Positions 23,601 to 36,734 of a stretch of DNA of 64,000 nucleotides are shown here, piece after piece. The notes under the pieces are model-generated. The model was not told the DNA's origin, did no database searches, and saw nothing but the letters and a program-made list of their open reading frames with translations. Where the stretch lies: NCBI GenBank assembly GCA_004794785.1, contig SJOL01006490.1:280958-344957 (forward strand), written 5' to 3'. Position 1 is the stretch's first letter; each line of letters opens with the position of its first letter. Origin of the DNA: Opisthorchis felineus. Its lineage: Eukaryota; Platyhelminthes; Trematoda; Opisthorchiida; Opisthorchiidae. The translations under genes and the position numbers were made by a program.

Positions 23601-26600
23601 AAAACGTTGTGTGCGCGTTCGAATTTCACATTCTAAGTATCACTTCAAAAAACCATGGCACTGAAAGAAACGTATTTCATTACAAAAACATACGTGTAAT
23701 TTCATCCCTGGGTGGTAGCGCAAGCTGGAATGCATCCAGCCCAAATTTTCGCTCCAATCACCGGATATAGCCATCCAATCTTGGCTGTTTGATGATGGCA
23801 TAAGCAGCCCTTCAAATTCCATAGAGCACTTGATTTGCATTAACCCACAGAACTAATTCCTTCAGATCCCAACCAATTCTATCAAAAATGTGTGACTATT
23901 TTAGCCCGACAACCATCACCAACTTTTGAGGCCGCACGTGCTCGAATCGGTTAGATAGTTGGTACTACGAAGAATAGCGAACTACATTCAACAAATAACC
24001 AAGATGAACTTCTTCACTATCTTGTATGATGCTAGGGATGGGAAGTTCTGACCTGACTGCATATGTGAAGTTCGTTGCAGCTGATCTTTCCAATGAGACA
24101 AGGAAGTTGAGTTGTTTTCGACATGAATGACGACCAACACGACCATACACGGATGCGAGGCAATACTAAAGCAGCTAGTTTAATGCTCCTCAGCTCTATG
24201 AGATAACTGACTGGTAATGTACGATGCACCTAACATCCTATGCGTAACTTGGTATTTGGTTGAGTATATTTCTTGGGTCTCTGAAAGCTCGGGGGTCAAT
24301 TTATTCGTCGTGCGGGAAACACAAGAACTGAGATATTTTCAAGCAGTTTAAGGGTATATCTCCTTATAGGAAAGTGAGCCGCAGAAACCATGGACGAAGA
24401 ATTTGTATTTTCGGTTCCTAGGTGGTTGCTATTGAATGACTATGACTTACATAGAAAAATCGTTTTTGATCACACAAAAGTCGGTCCGTGGTAGAAGATA
24501 AGAATAATCATGCAGTATTGTAGCCATCACTTCTCTTCGAATAATGGACCGGTACTTTGGCCCATGGCCCCAATCAGAATGAATACAATAGCCTTATATC
24601 AACCGTATACCGGTGATACCAAAGATTCAGCTAAAGGCTATTCGTTCGGAAAGTAATTGGAGGGCCGATGAGCGCGTGAAAAATCACAGCTATGATCGCA
24701 GCAGCTTTCGAATGAGTTGTACGTCTAGTTTACTTACCAGTACACTGACGCCGAAAAGCTGCTTTCTGTCTCGATCCCCCTCAAAGAGCGTTGGTGAGTA
24801 TAAAATTCGAGAATTTTGTGGTTTAGTCGTCTTACAGACATCAGGTATACGGGTGTTTCGGTCTCCAATATATCTCGCCGGTGTAAACGAGGTTTCAGTG
24901 CCCGTAAATAATCAGTTAATTTGCGAAAATCCCCAAAAGTTACAATGATGTCCACTTTTCCAAGCCCGCCTACTCCATATGCTACTTTCATGTCTAGTTG
25001 TTGAATCAAGCACCGGTATCGAAATCAGTCAATTCACGCGATGATTCGGGGTGTGACAGTCCATGCGCCCGGGAAGAACCGTAAGAAGCTAGAGGTCACT
25101 AGTTCATTGCATCCTGTTGAGTCGAACTGTGTTTTTGGGCCACGGCGTGGTAAATACTAATGGATGAGTGCAATTTAAACACTAGACTTTACGAACGCAA
25201 TGACTGAGGCCTCAAATCCCTAATTTTTACTACTCAAAGTATTTGAATTCTTCCTTGAGACATAATTATGCTTTATGCTAATCAAAGTATACGAGACGAT
25301 AGCCCAATCACACAAAACTTCAAACCGAATCTAAACGGCGGTTGCGTCACGGAAACGAAACACCTGCCCCAATTTGATGAGGAAAATTCGGAAATAATGA
25401 ATGAAATGTATATTTCTGTACAATTATAAATCGAAAAGTATTATCACCACACTATGTCGTTGAGTGACTCATCAGCTAAGCTCGATAGGACACCATCCAT
25501 GTCTGTGAACAAACGAAAAGGGGCGTTTGGTTAATCAGACAGATACATTGGTATTAGCTGGCCTGCGACTGCGTAGCTAACACAACGATAACACAAAGCC
25601 ACTTTATCTTTTACATTAATCACGTGAAGACGGTAAAACTTCCGAAAGTAATATAAAAATAAGGCTCCGGCGCTTGTAACTGAGGTAATTACAGGAGCAG
25701 TTAGATGAACCGATCTGCGCGCTCAAGGTCACCATTCAATTGATAGATTTCAACGAATATGAAAAAGGCTAACCGAACAACTGGCCGGACTGATTGAACT
25801 GAAACAGGGCGACAGGGCGCAAAAAAGTACACCAAATCTATCCAACGTATCAAACATTAGGCAAAAGTGGTGTTTTTGAATGTTTACCCATTTATATGGC
25901 CAACTAGTGGGCTAATAAGTTACCTGGTTTCATGCTAAGTTTTCAGATACACTGCGATGGCATGTATTGGATTATTGTGACTGATTTAGCTACGATTACC
26001 TTGAGGTTCGTGGCGCATTAATATTACTAAACCTGCCGCGAGTAATACTTCAAGTAGAAGAAACTTTATGAAGTCGAGCAGCGATTTTCAGTGTGCATAT
26101 CGTAGACTGTATCGGAGTTTGAGTAACACACTGGAAACCTGAAAACAGGAAGAGGTCAAGCAAAAATGCAAGTTTACGCGCAAGTTTCACCCAGATAGGG
26201 GCTGCAGACTTATCACAAAACTACTATTACCCAGGCACCGCGCTATGTAGGCGAATACAGTAGAACCAACAATTGCGGTAGTGGGCAAACACGAGTGTTT
26301 GGCATCCAGAGGGATCCTTCAATAAAAGTTGTGTATGCTGACAAAACAGTTCGCAAACACATCAGTCATTGTCCCATTGAATTAAAAATATACTTCACTG
26401 ATTGAAATAAGTGTTTTTAAAGCGACTCAGGGCATATGGTACTGGAAGAGTAAATCCAAAGGCAGAGTACTCGCAATCGTCATAATGAAAGGACAAGATA
26501 CATGTGACATCCAGGGCCTGGGAGCATAAAATGCGATTGGTCAGCGTCTTCTAAAAAAGATTAACTATGAAGATACCCTAGCGGTTATTTGAGATAACTA

Positions 26601-28200
26601 TTCCGCCACTGGAATACCAGCGTTAGTGATGATGAAAAATGGAGAGTTACTGAAACAGCCGCGAGATCCCCTTCCTTCTGAATGAAGACAAATTCCACAA
26701 CCCAAAACGTCAGAGCGCTAAGTGGCAGGAAACATTCCTAATACCCCTGTGAAAGCGTTCGGCCAGGCCTGTAGAATCATATAACCTTCAGGAGTATCAA
26801 GCCCACATCCGAGTAAAAGATGACCAGTATATTCGCATCGTATCAAAAAAACAGGACAAAGACAAAAGAACGTCGGAGAAAAGTTATTCCTTACTGCCTA
26901 GAGTCACAACTCACCACTGTCACACCAATCAAGTAGAGCCCAGCAATAAGTAGGCCGAACTTACAGCAGGGATACCTGGGTTGCGTTAGAAAGTGATTAT
27001 CAAGTCCACCCATTAGTAACAAATCTTGCCGATTCTTCTTCCGTCTGTCTTAAAACTCAACCGACCCTGTAACCTATTCAGCCGCCCTGATGAATGTATT
27101 ATGTCAGCAACAAATCTACCAATCGTTTTCCAAACTTTTCCGAAACAATGACTTCACGATGGTTTCTGATTTGATAGACTGAATAACCCAACAGCACGTA
27201 AGCGCAATAAGCTACAGGTTACGATTAAGTGGGATGTCCAGAGTTGACAAGGGCATGTGGACGAATGCACGTTTGAAGAACTGAGTCCTCGGTTGGGGTC
27301 AATAGGGATGTAAGAGACGTCATTTGGATTGACAACACAATCCCTTCTCCTCAGTCACTTTTACGAATCGCTGATGCACGTGTAGTAACGCAAACTAAGG
27401 CATATAAGGGGACAATAGTCCAAAACGGCAACGGTTCATCGAGTAACATACGATGTCTACTCAACTGGGGGTGCATTCAGTAAGCAAATAACGAGTAGGT
27501 TGACTTACGACGCAGGAATCAAAACAATTTAGCAAATTAGGGTGGGATGGAAGTGGGGAACGTAGGAGCAGGTGTCACTTCGGACCAGGGGCCCTAGTAG
27601 TCCGGTAGATAACACCGTGTACATGAGTTTGAACGAGCTGGCCTCCATCCTAATGTATAGTTTTTGTTTGGGGAACAGACATAAAAAATGCGTTTAAGGT
27701 GATATAGATGTACGCTGAACAGAGGGGCGGGGGAACCTGTTCAAAGTTTACCAGAGGGATGGATCAAGAAATTGACAATCAGCTTTTCAAAAGGGGAGTG
27801 CATCCGAAACGAAGAAGACCTGACTATGACCCACCCGTGGAACTAGTCGGCACAAAAATCGACCTGACTTGTTTGAAATAACAGTGGTGGATGATGTAAT
27901 TCTGTGCGCCATTCGTCCCACCGCTAATTATCGCTTTATAAACTCCAACACTCACACTGACGTATCGTCACTTCACAAATATGGGTAATCACGGGGGTAA
28001 AGCGCTACCGTGGACATTGAGGTTACTAAGAAATCATGCGGTGTGTAGGACACAGAGATAAAACGGAAAGTAGACTCATCTTGTATACACGTAATGCACT
28101 ATTAATAAGGTTACTGAAAACTCTCCGGCAGCCCACGAACAATTTCGCCCTTCTTGGGTCTCATCAGGTAGGTGCACTACTCTCCGAGTCTCCGTCAACC
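20626..28200. other. Gene-poor stretch of 7.6 kb
   Basis: No transposon coding remnant, SINE or plausible exon was seen. The longest open frames are under 125 codons, overlap each other on opposite strands and have no family resemblance. It may be intron or intergenic DNA. Confidence 0.4.
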
Positions 28201-28222
28201 TTATGTTCTACTTGAACCAAAA

Positions 28223-28531
28223 TTGCACAAGATTCGACTTATACACTCATCTCTATATCAATTTGGTTTTGACTGGAGGCTCACATGGAACCCAGCTCAA
28301 TCTCTGGTTTATACTCTTCTTCATAGTGGCATTACGTGTAGTGTATTGTGTCTATACAATGAATTGCGATATCTCGAACATCGTTCCAAATGAAACATGA
28401 GGCGGCCTGGTGCAGCACATCCAGTTGAAGAAGAACGTCCTGTTCAAGAGGTTCAGTTGGGTGCCAGGTGAGTCTCCCGTCAAAACCAAATTGGTATGCA
28501 GATGAGTGTATAAGTAGACTCTTCTTCATTT
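28223..28531. repeat. Inverted repeat (palindrome), arms about 85 bp
   Basis: Arm 28223-28307 and the reverse complement of 28446-28531 share CTTATACACTCATCT, CAATTTGGTTTTGAC.GGAG and CTCAC.TGG.ACCCA. Read as protein, both give HSS.YQFGFD.RLTW. The spacer contains ATGAGGCGGCCTGGTGCAGC, which resembles a high-copy repeat I recall from opisthorchiid fluke gene models. Confidence 0.65.
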
Positions 28532-29590
28532 TTGTTGCCCCAAGCAAGCTGAGGAATCCAGGTTGGAGCCGGAGTATAAATTTACATGACATTCAGTACG
28601 TTAACCTTACAAAACACTCACCATCATTGAGTAACTTATCAACTGCAGGGTGTCCAGTCACAAAAGGCTGGGATCGAATGAAAGCATCGGGGGTAGGCTC
28701 CGGAGTGGAAACACTGTGCGTCGATCCACGAAGGAGAGAACCCAACCCGGATCGAACAGGTGCTTGACAGTTGCGATTGGTTACTGATGGAGGAATCGGT
28801 GGTCTGGATGGTCGGATCCTGTAATCCGAGGCACTGAAATAAAGTGATTCAAAACTGCTATGTTGAATGCATCAACAACTGGATAAGAAGAATATCAGTT
28901 GTCCTGAAATGTGATGACTCGGCAAGCCAGTTTATTAATATTATCATCATTGACAGTAAAACCAGTTTTGAACATCGGCGTCTCAAATGCCGACTTGGCA
29001 CTAAAGCTCCTTACTAAGGTTTATGAAGTTGGGTTATGGCATACTAATGGTAAAAATGCAGTCGACTGTCGGGAAGTTCGGCCAGACTGAGATATTCCCC
29101 TTTAATAGGATTCATCAAATGAGCGCAGAGGGATCGGAAGGGGGATGGTCCAAACAGTGACAGTTTCAAAATAAATACTAATAGACGGAAATGAATATCA
29201 GGGTGCTTCATATGGATGAACGTCATGGTAGTACAATCAACTTGGTAACGCATGTAAAACACCCAACCCAGCGCGTGTCGCACTGAATGGTGCTGCGTCA
29301 CGTGGAATAAAACCACTCTACAAGGATCTCGGAAGAAGACGGTCTGAAATGGTGGCTCCGGATGGGTGATAGCTATGAGGGATACCGCAAACCAGAAAGG
29401 ATTAGGGTCGTATAGAAGGAAAAATGTTGTTTCAATTGGCCATTGATATGTATTTGTTCACATGGTTGTCCGCAAAAGTGGTCTTAAATGATTGCCCTCC
29501 GTAAAAAGAACATTTTGATTGGCTTTTCTATGAGAAAATCATCTGAGTTATGGCATACAAGGGGTGTCATTTCTTTCGATAGCAATTGAA
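28532..29590. other. Unassigned stretch
   Basis: No gene seen. A short TCATCATTGACAG motif near 28942 may be a scrap of an RTE 3' tail. Confidence 0.3.
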
Positions 29591-29603
29591 GAGTCTCCCC
29601 GAT

Positions 29604-29780
29604 CAGCTGTAGCACCCTTTCAGTGCTTAACTGACACGCCACCAGAAGGAAGCACGAGGGCTGGAATACTGTCAGGTTGCCCAAGCCTAGACAGGGGAAG
29701 TCGAGAGGCAGAGGTCGGGTTCGAACCACAGACCTTCCGGTCAGTACACTCGCGCTCTTACCACTGAGGCATCTCGCCCC
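29604..29780 (-). repeat. tRNA-derived SINE, copy 1 (left half of a dimer)
   Basis: On the minus strand it runs from the A-box-like GCCTCAGTGGTAAGAGCGC through the B box (GGTTCGAACCC) and a body with CTAGGCTTGGGCAACCTG. It ends in TCCTTC..GTGGC and CACTGAAAGGGTGC. It is directly followed by copy 2 in the same orientation. Confidence 0.8.
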
Positions 29781-29784
29781 AAAA

Positions 29785-29961
29785 TCGTTCAGCTGTGGCA
29801 CCCTTTCGGTGCCTAACTGCCATGCCACCCGAAAGAAGCACGAGGGATAATGCCAGGTTGCCCAAGACTAGACAGGAGAAGTCAAGATGGGGAGGTCGGG
29901 TTCGAACCACAGACATTCCGGTCAGTAAATTCAAGCTCTAACCACTGAGCCATCTCTCTCC
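29785..29961 (-). repeat. tRNA-derived SINE, copy 2 (right half of a dimer)
   Basis: Same order on the minus strand: GATGGCTCAGTGGTTAGAGC, GTGGTTCGAACCC, CTAGTCTTGGGCAACCTGGC and CACCGAAAGGGTGCC. The pair is flanked by near-identical 13-bp sequences TCTC(C/T)CCGATCAG at 29594-29606 and 29954-29966. Confidence 0.85.
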
Positions 29962-29966
29962 GATCA

Positions 29967-31199
29967 GAAAATCCACCAGGGTTTTGCGGTTTGTATGCAT
30001 GCGAACCGCCGGTGATGATAGCAGTAAACAAGCACTAGGTCCCTTCCCCATCCGTTACTACTCTTTTCTTCATAAGGCTTTCAAATGAATTACGGTTGTG
30101 CGACAGCGAAGCATCAGCGTTGAACACTGGTGTTGTGGTGTTGCTGATGATGACGATGACCCATCGGTGAAATGGTCTCTAGTCTTATGGACTCTGAATC
30201 AGCTATTGATGGTGAAGGGGCCTTGGGTGAAAACTCACCACCGGTGATTTTACAGCACGGATTCGGTTCGTCAGTTATAAAATGTGGACTGCAGTGAGTT
30301 GGATCAATATATCACAGTTCTGTTTACATATAGTAGGGAGATAACGCGGGAATGGCCAGACAAAGGGCATAACGATCTGACGAGTTCCCAGTGGCTGGTG
30401 GTACATAGTCAAGGTTATCTTATATCACAATACTTTATCAGTTCTAAAAATATATCCACCTGACGGTTAGCATTTCGATGCTACGACTGGAAGACAAACA
30501 GTTGGGTGGTTTGAAGACAGAAAGCTGCCATAATAATGAAGAGAATGTACTTGCTCTATATCATACAGTCGCTCACTGAACTAAAAAGCCATGCTTCCCG
30601 ACCTGTGAGAACAGCACAGAAAAAGACTGAAAATTTGTTGAAGTACAGACAGCATCAGATGTGATTGGCAGCTGTTTTTATTTCATCCAGCGAGGGTGTT
30701 ATTCACTTGTATCTTGCATTCGTACAGAGAACCAGAAAAAGTTAATCACAGCAACGACTGGAATTCAGTAGAGGCACACTGTCAAACAACTCTTCATTGG
30801 TTGTTGGCAAGCGCAAACTACTGACTAGCCATTGTTCTAAGTGATACGGAAGACAATGGAAGTACCGGGTGACCCCAGTGGCTGCTGTACACCGATTTTG
30901 ATGGGAAAAAACATGGACTAGAAACCCCATCCATTTCAGAATGATGAGTGCTTTGTACAGCCGCGCTTTCTGTCGTTGTTAATATTACTTTGGTCTCTTC
31001 ATTACCATGTGCCCGATATTTTAGCTAAACGACGAAGCTCCAGTAGGGGAGCTGGGATGGACAAAAGAGCATCTGTGAAAGGGGTCCGACGATATTCTCT
31101 CTTCGGGAAGTCGATCTATGTAGTTTGGACTTGTATGAAAGGGAAGAGACAACGTACTTAACGTTGTCCTTCAACCTAGTTGCATAAAAATGGGATAAC
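29967..31199. other. Mostly unassigned; RTE-B 3' tail at 30090-30168
   Basis: On the plus strand AGCATCAGCGTTGAACACTG, then GTTGCTGATGATGACGATGA, corresponds to the family B 3' end also seen at 36738-36800 and 53651-53705 on the opposite strand. Nothing else is recognised. Confidence 0.5.
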
Positions 31200-31207
31200 C
31201 AGTAAGA

Positions 31208-31282
31208 AGTGTCATCATCATCATCGCTGACAGCAACACAGGAAAATACTGGCGCCTCACTACCGTACAGTTGTAGCGAGTA
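31208..31282 (-). mobile_element. RTE-B 3' tail fragment
   Basis: On the minus strand ACTGTACGGTAGTGAGGCGC and GTTGCTGTCAGCGATGATGA match the end of family B. Only the terminal ~75 bp are present. Confidence 0.55.
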
Positions 31283-33880
31283 ATAAAGGACCTTAGAATT
31301 AGGTTTCGGTAACACGCGGAAAAAGAATACTTACTCGGATGATAAAGAGGCATTGATCTGGGAATCTTTCTGAACAGGTGGCTTGCGGGAGGTATGAAGA
31401 GTTCTTGGGGTAATCGAAGATGGTTGGAAATCATGCTGTGCGGGAAGTCCGGAACTGGGAGTTAACTGATTGGGGACTCGGTTGTGTCTGAATAGTGACA
31501 GAATACCACGAAATGTGTGAACGTTCATATGCAAGATCTCATTTATACCGATTGATATCAGAAAATCCGAGTGCACGAGGTGACAGATACAGCAAAGTCA
31601 CACATGAAGCCTCAAAACCTGTCTTGATAACCTATACATTTGCTTCCACAATCGCAGCATAAGAACCTTCTCAAAAAGCGAATACTATTATTACACGATT
31701 GCAACGGGTAGAAATATCCGTTCAATTAAGACACGACCCTGGAACACCTACAAGAGCACTATCGGCTTCGTGCACGCTGCCACTGACTTTCACTCACGAA
31801 ACACAGAGGATCAATATCCGTTGGAGTTGACCGGCAAAAGCAGTAATGGCTATGGGTCGTTTATCGCTGTTGGGAAGCAGCACTGTAAACTTGACCTCTA
31901 ACCGGGGAGCTGAGGTCCTGTCTAGGCTATAGCTGCTGTGGACGAATCAAAGCCGCCGTAGTCCTTTCTGTCCGAGGGGCAGTATCCCCATTAGACCGGG
32001 ACTGGTGCAGCCGCTCAAGTAATTTGCCAACCCCATCGACCAGCTCCTCCGCAATTAGGAAGCTACAGTTTGATCCCGGTTGGCTCGCAGCAACAATCCA
32101 AGCAGTATAGGTACAAAATGCGATAAAAAAATAAGCAACCTAATTAATGCTGTCAGTATTTATACGAAGGTCTGTATCGTCTAGTAAACAACAGTAGTAT
32201 TCAAATCCACTATCTGAATAACTAATATATATGAAAGGACCTATTTATTGAGCAGTCAACGTACTCATCCGATGATGAGTTAGATCGACTTGCCTAGCCG
32301 AAAACTGTCATAATCGCAATCGACAGGAAAGTCACCATCTCATTAGGTCAGCTGTTTGAAAAAAGTCTTGATGTGTGAAAATCAAAGTGGGATAGGGGAG
32401 GAGTCTGATTCCAATCTACTACAAAAGTCCGAGATGCCTATGCCTCCAACATTCAGTCAAACTGGCGGAAAGGAAACCAGTGACTTCAGTTTGCTGCAAT
32501 TTCTTACAAAGGCTCCAGCCAAGCATAGATTTGCAATCATATGCATATGCAATCAAATTGCCCAGCTCAGCGAACAAACCAACGACCAAACATAGATAGG
32601 ATTACGTGCAACCCAATTTGGAAGGCGGGTCAAACCCAAGTCATAAGTTTCTTGTCGCTCGGTCTACGTCGCCTGAATTAGGCATGGAGCTCAGAATCAA
32701 TCTCAAGAGGCCATCGAGTTGACGAACAGGTCTTCGACTCCTTGTTGAAAAACGAATGGACAGACGAGCTCGAACAAAACCATGTTTGGAGTCATTGCAA
32801 ATGGACGAGTCTTGAATACATTATCGCCATCAACAGCTGGCCGATGCGTAAACTGAGTGCGTGCTTGCCTGTGGTTCGGAGGACGCTACGAAACGAGATG
32901 GGTTTCCTTGGGCCGAAAGCTGATGTTTATAGTAAGTAGGCTATAGTCTGTGCAGAATTAATGATTAGACCACCATTGGCTGCTCTTGAGGGAAAGAACG
33001 CTGAATTTACCACAAAAAGATTTTCAATTATTTAGTCGTACATCTCAGCACGAACTTTGTCAGCCAAACCTGTGACATATTTTGACTGTAAGAAAAGACA
33101 AGAAAGTTCAAGATAAAACTCCATACCTCCTCATACTAGGAAAAAACAGCTGTGCTGCAGTTTACTGGGGCGTAGGCAGAGATCTCAAACAGGTTATGTA
33201 TTTTTGCCCGCTGTTGATGCACTCGGACTGTCCCGGCCAACCTCATAGCACACAATTTGCTGTTCACATGAATCCAGTTTAACAGAGCGTCCTCGGTCTA
33301 CGTACTTAGGGCGATCACCAGAGCGTGGGAACAGTTGAGGTTCGTTTGAGCCAACTTTGGACATATCACCTTGATCTTGTGGGCATGCTTTTGACAGGAT
33401 GTATGGGCGAAGGAAGTATACAGACCAACTGGACATGGAGTGCGAACACAGAATGCTGCTATTTGGAGCAGGTGATGCTAACAGACATGCTGACAGAATA
33501 TGCTTGTTGTTTATGTGTTGACAGCTAGAAGAAGCGATGAGGCGTATGATTAGGAACACTTGAATGAGAGGAAAATAGAGCAAAGATGTCTGCTTCTTCA
33601 GTGCTGTGGGGAAAATTCTGCCTCATGGTTACCCAGGCCGATGAACAAAGGTCGCCTGAGAGGCTCCAACTTGATCTAAAGGGCATTAGGGTTAATCAAG
33701 GGGGCCCCAGTCCTGGCGCTTTACTGCACAGTCTTGTCGGCGAGGCAGCTGGTGTTAGAATCCTCTTGGGGTCCTCTCTTCCAGAAGGTAGGGAATCAAA
33801 AGTTTGACAATTTACAGTTGGAGGTCGATTAGCCTGAGGTAATAGAATAAAGCAGACGCCTGACGCCCCTTGCCGCGTGC
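31283..33880. other. Unassigned; one inverted-repeat arm at 32558-32588
   Basis: TTGCCCAGCTCAGCGAACAA and its continuation match the right arm of the 337-488 element. No exon or transposon coding segment was recognised in the rest. Confidence 0.4.
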
Positions 33881-33884
33881 ATTG

Positions 33885-34035
33885 GCAGCCTCAGCAAATT
33901 TTTTGTTTGATTTATTAGTTTTTTCGACCGTACTGGATAATGTGCAAACCGTTAGGCAATCGCAGGGTACAGTTTCAACAATCCGCCGCTTTTGATCTGA
34001 CCTTCTTCGAGGGGAAGGCAGCACCATCACTTCAA
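33885..34035 (+). repeat. Interspersed repeat R3, copy 1
   Basis: AACCGTTAGGCAATCG, CTGACCTTCTTCGAGGGGAA and GGCAGCACCATCACTTCAA align with CAACCGTTGGGTAATCG and CCTCGGGGGAAGGCAGCATC at 58098-58190. Confidence 0.55.
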
Positions 34036-34902
34036 TAACTATTAAGATTTTGGCCCCCTAGAGGACTGCCATTGTAACCCCACCATGGAGAGCAGTAGAA
34101 TTTATTTCCACACCACATGTTACCACGATTATCTGTCGAACGGGGATTTGCCGCTCCAAATATGGCAAACCAACTTCGGTCTTTCTTCCTTCAGTCAATA
34201 AATCTCGCAGGATTATTACATCAGTCCGACCACCACATCAAGACAACAACTTCTACTCGGTAAACAAGAACAATGACGTCCGCGTAGTTCAATGCAACAG
34301 AATTTTGGCCTACATTTATACCAAGAAGATAGCCTTTGGAGACCCCTGCTCGTGCGTTTCATTCTCTCATCAATATAGGGGAGAACAAAAATGGAGAGTG
34401 GACACCATTGCTTGCAAGGAAACCGATGAGCAGTTCCCCATACAATCCTACACTCGTGAGTGTGCAACTACAGAGGACGTATAATATGCAGAAAATTCTG
34501 GGACAAGCCTTGCTGCACCAGCGTTCAGCAGGGTTGACCGGTCAAATAATCGAGCGCACATTTGAAGTCGATAAACATCAGTGTTGTGCAGCACCCATTT
34601 GTATGGTTTGTCTGAAAAAAATTTACAGTGCGTAAAAATCTGGTCGACAAGATTTCTCCTTGGCTAGCCCTTTTCTGGTGAGGATTCTACGTTTCACATT
34701 CAGTCGACAGAGATTCATTAACCCAGCAGTATTGTTACGAAGACTGAAAAGGCGCACACAGACACGAGCTGTTCCATGATACGCCGGGTGTATTTCGTTG
34801 TCTCTTCGGACGTATACTACAGGGAAACATCAGATAAATAAAACGGAACGAAAGCCTATACCACTGAGATATTGAAGGATAAAGGAACTGCCAACGATGT
34901 GA

Positions 34903-35568
34903 CCTACTCCAGGTGCCAATACAGTTCTTCTGGTAGTGGATTCCGCAAACTGCCGTTTGTTGTCCTGTACACGGTGTGGAACGCAGCTGCCGAATCGACA
35001 CAATGCCCAATTTCAAGCAAATGACGGGCTACAGATAGAGCCAGTTTCGACGATGCATTGCCTTCAACTTCGAATTTCGGAAGGGTAAACCAAGCTGATT
35101 CATACGCTGCTGTATCTGAGTCGGGACATATTCCACCTCCTTCTCAGTTCTGTCTGAGACAGTAAAACAGCTTGGAGATAAGGCACTGAGATGGTGGGAC
35201 TTTAATTAAAAGGGTCGGGAATCGGTTGTAGGAGCAGAGAACTACAGGCCTGGCAGCATACGTTAGGCATCGCTTCACAAGCTCACCAATGTCATCTTCC
35301 CGAAGTTCAACTTCAGGAACACTTTTGCTCTTGGAACCGAACGCACCCGCTATGTTTTCAGCCGAACTACGTTGCACTTCTGGTGAGTATCCACTCCAAC
35401 GAAATATCTCCTCGGACTATCTAAGTTCCACGTCGGTGGTATCTTCCGCACAAATTTTTATCGCTATGTCACGTAACATTCTAGCCACACCCGCAAAAAA
35501 AAACGAAGAAACGGAGATGCTGACCACTCTATGCGTGCTTCATCGTCTCGGCGAGTCAGTTGGATATC
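34903..35568 (-). pseudogene. Unidentified broken protein-coding segment
   Basis: Consecutive minus-strand frames look protein-coding. MNDTTILLDIQLTRRDDEAR (from 35568) is followed, after a shift at an A/T homopolymer (about 35501-35509), by ARMLRDIAIKICAEDTTDVE. A TAG comes next, then EEIFRWSGYSPEVQRSS, GSKSKSVPEVELREDDIGEL and YAARPVVLCSYNRFPTLLIK (to about 35205). After another break comes YESAWFTLPKFEVEGNASSK and HTVYRTTNGSLRNPLPEELY, ending at a TAG (34905-34903). The last break could be a short intron, because ACTGTCTCAG precedes it. I do not recognise the family. It may be a pseudogene, a mobile-element ORF, or real exons misjoined. It is on the same strand as HROB. Confidence 0.4.
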
Positions 35569-36660
35569 CAGAAGGATAGTGGTGTCATTCATACTGTGTT
35601 CAACTGTTAATTTCTTTGTTTGGAATGATTGGTGTTTAGCACCTAGGACAGCTCCATTGTTTCTTGCATTGATCCTGTTATCACTGAGATACTACCTACC
35701 TTCTTTGGTACAATTTAGACCGTCCAATTAGACCTTCCAACCAAATTCCTACGCTAGCGGTGAATGTATCTGCTAATACCGGACTGGGCGGAATTCCCAA
35801 TCTGCTTGTGACATTTACATTAGAAGCTAGAATTAACATCCTCTATGCTAAGTAAGGATAGGCGTTTCAGGTCCGTTGTTGATAGTTCACAGTTGATGTC
35901 GCCGCGGTGGACAAACTATTACATATGAAACCAAAACCTAGAAGAGAGAAGGACTAATGTCTGACGGCAATGCAGCAGTTTGACATTTAAGGAAATCGCC
36001 ACATAATTTGTAACCTAGAGTTTTGTAAGACGATTAGTCCCTAACCGACCCGGCATGTTAGAACCTGCAAGTGTCACACAGACACCCCTAGCCTAGTACA
36101 GTCAAACGGGCCACTCGGTTACACAGGCCGTCATATTCCGGTAAGATTCAGCCTCTTAGCGACGGAAACCTTTGGATGAAAGGCTAATCCGCAACATGGT
36201 GAAACATGAGGCACCCATAGACCGGGATCCCGGTGGACCACTTTGTCTTTTACCCTACGCGCGTGAGTTATGGGAGCCAGATTCACTTGCAGATCGATGC
36301 ACTGATCAGCTCGAAAATTTATGCAAGAAACAGAATCCAACCCTCTGGACAGCGGATACGTATACAAAAGGTCCTTTGGGAGTACGGAGCAGCCAGGCAG
36401 CTCAGGCTCTGAAAGATCCAATGCCAACTTTAAATCTAGACACGGGAATCTCAAAAGGAGCAACTAGAACGAAATGTTTACCAAACCATACTCCTTCCGT
36501 AATTTTCGACAACCTCAATGATTGCCAAAAGGATGAAAAGTTTTAAAAAATACATTAATGAATAGCCGTTTCCAGAGACATAAATATGGTTCGAGGTGTC
36601 CTCCGCAAGGAAAATAACACGAGAGCCTCATTTGGAACAGTGATAACCCGGAGGGCTTTC
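35569..36660. other. Unassigned stretch
   Basis: Open frames of 110-124 codons overlap antisense near 36131-36546, with no family resemblance and no clear splice signals. No function is assigned. Confidence 0.3.
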
Positions 36661-36734
36661 TGTGCCACATGGACACTGCATCGAGACTCAAATTTGACGG
36701 GCATTGCCTATTTGAACTTGACCAGGATTGTGTA

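Noticed and set aside
31900..32120. Minus-strand GC-richer stretch as an exon
   Set aside because: All frames are broken and no motif is recognisable.
35289..35579. Plus-strand 96-codon frame
   Set aside because: It is the antisense shadow of the protein-like minus-strand segment and has no family resemblance.
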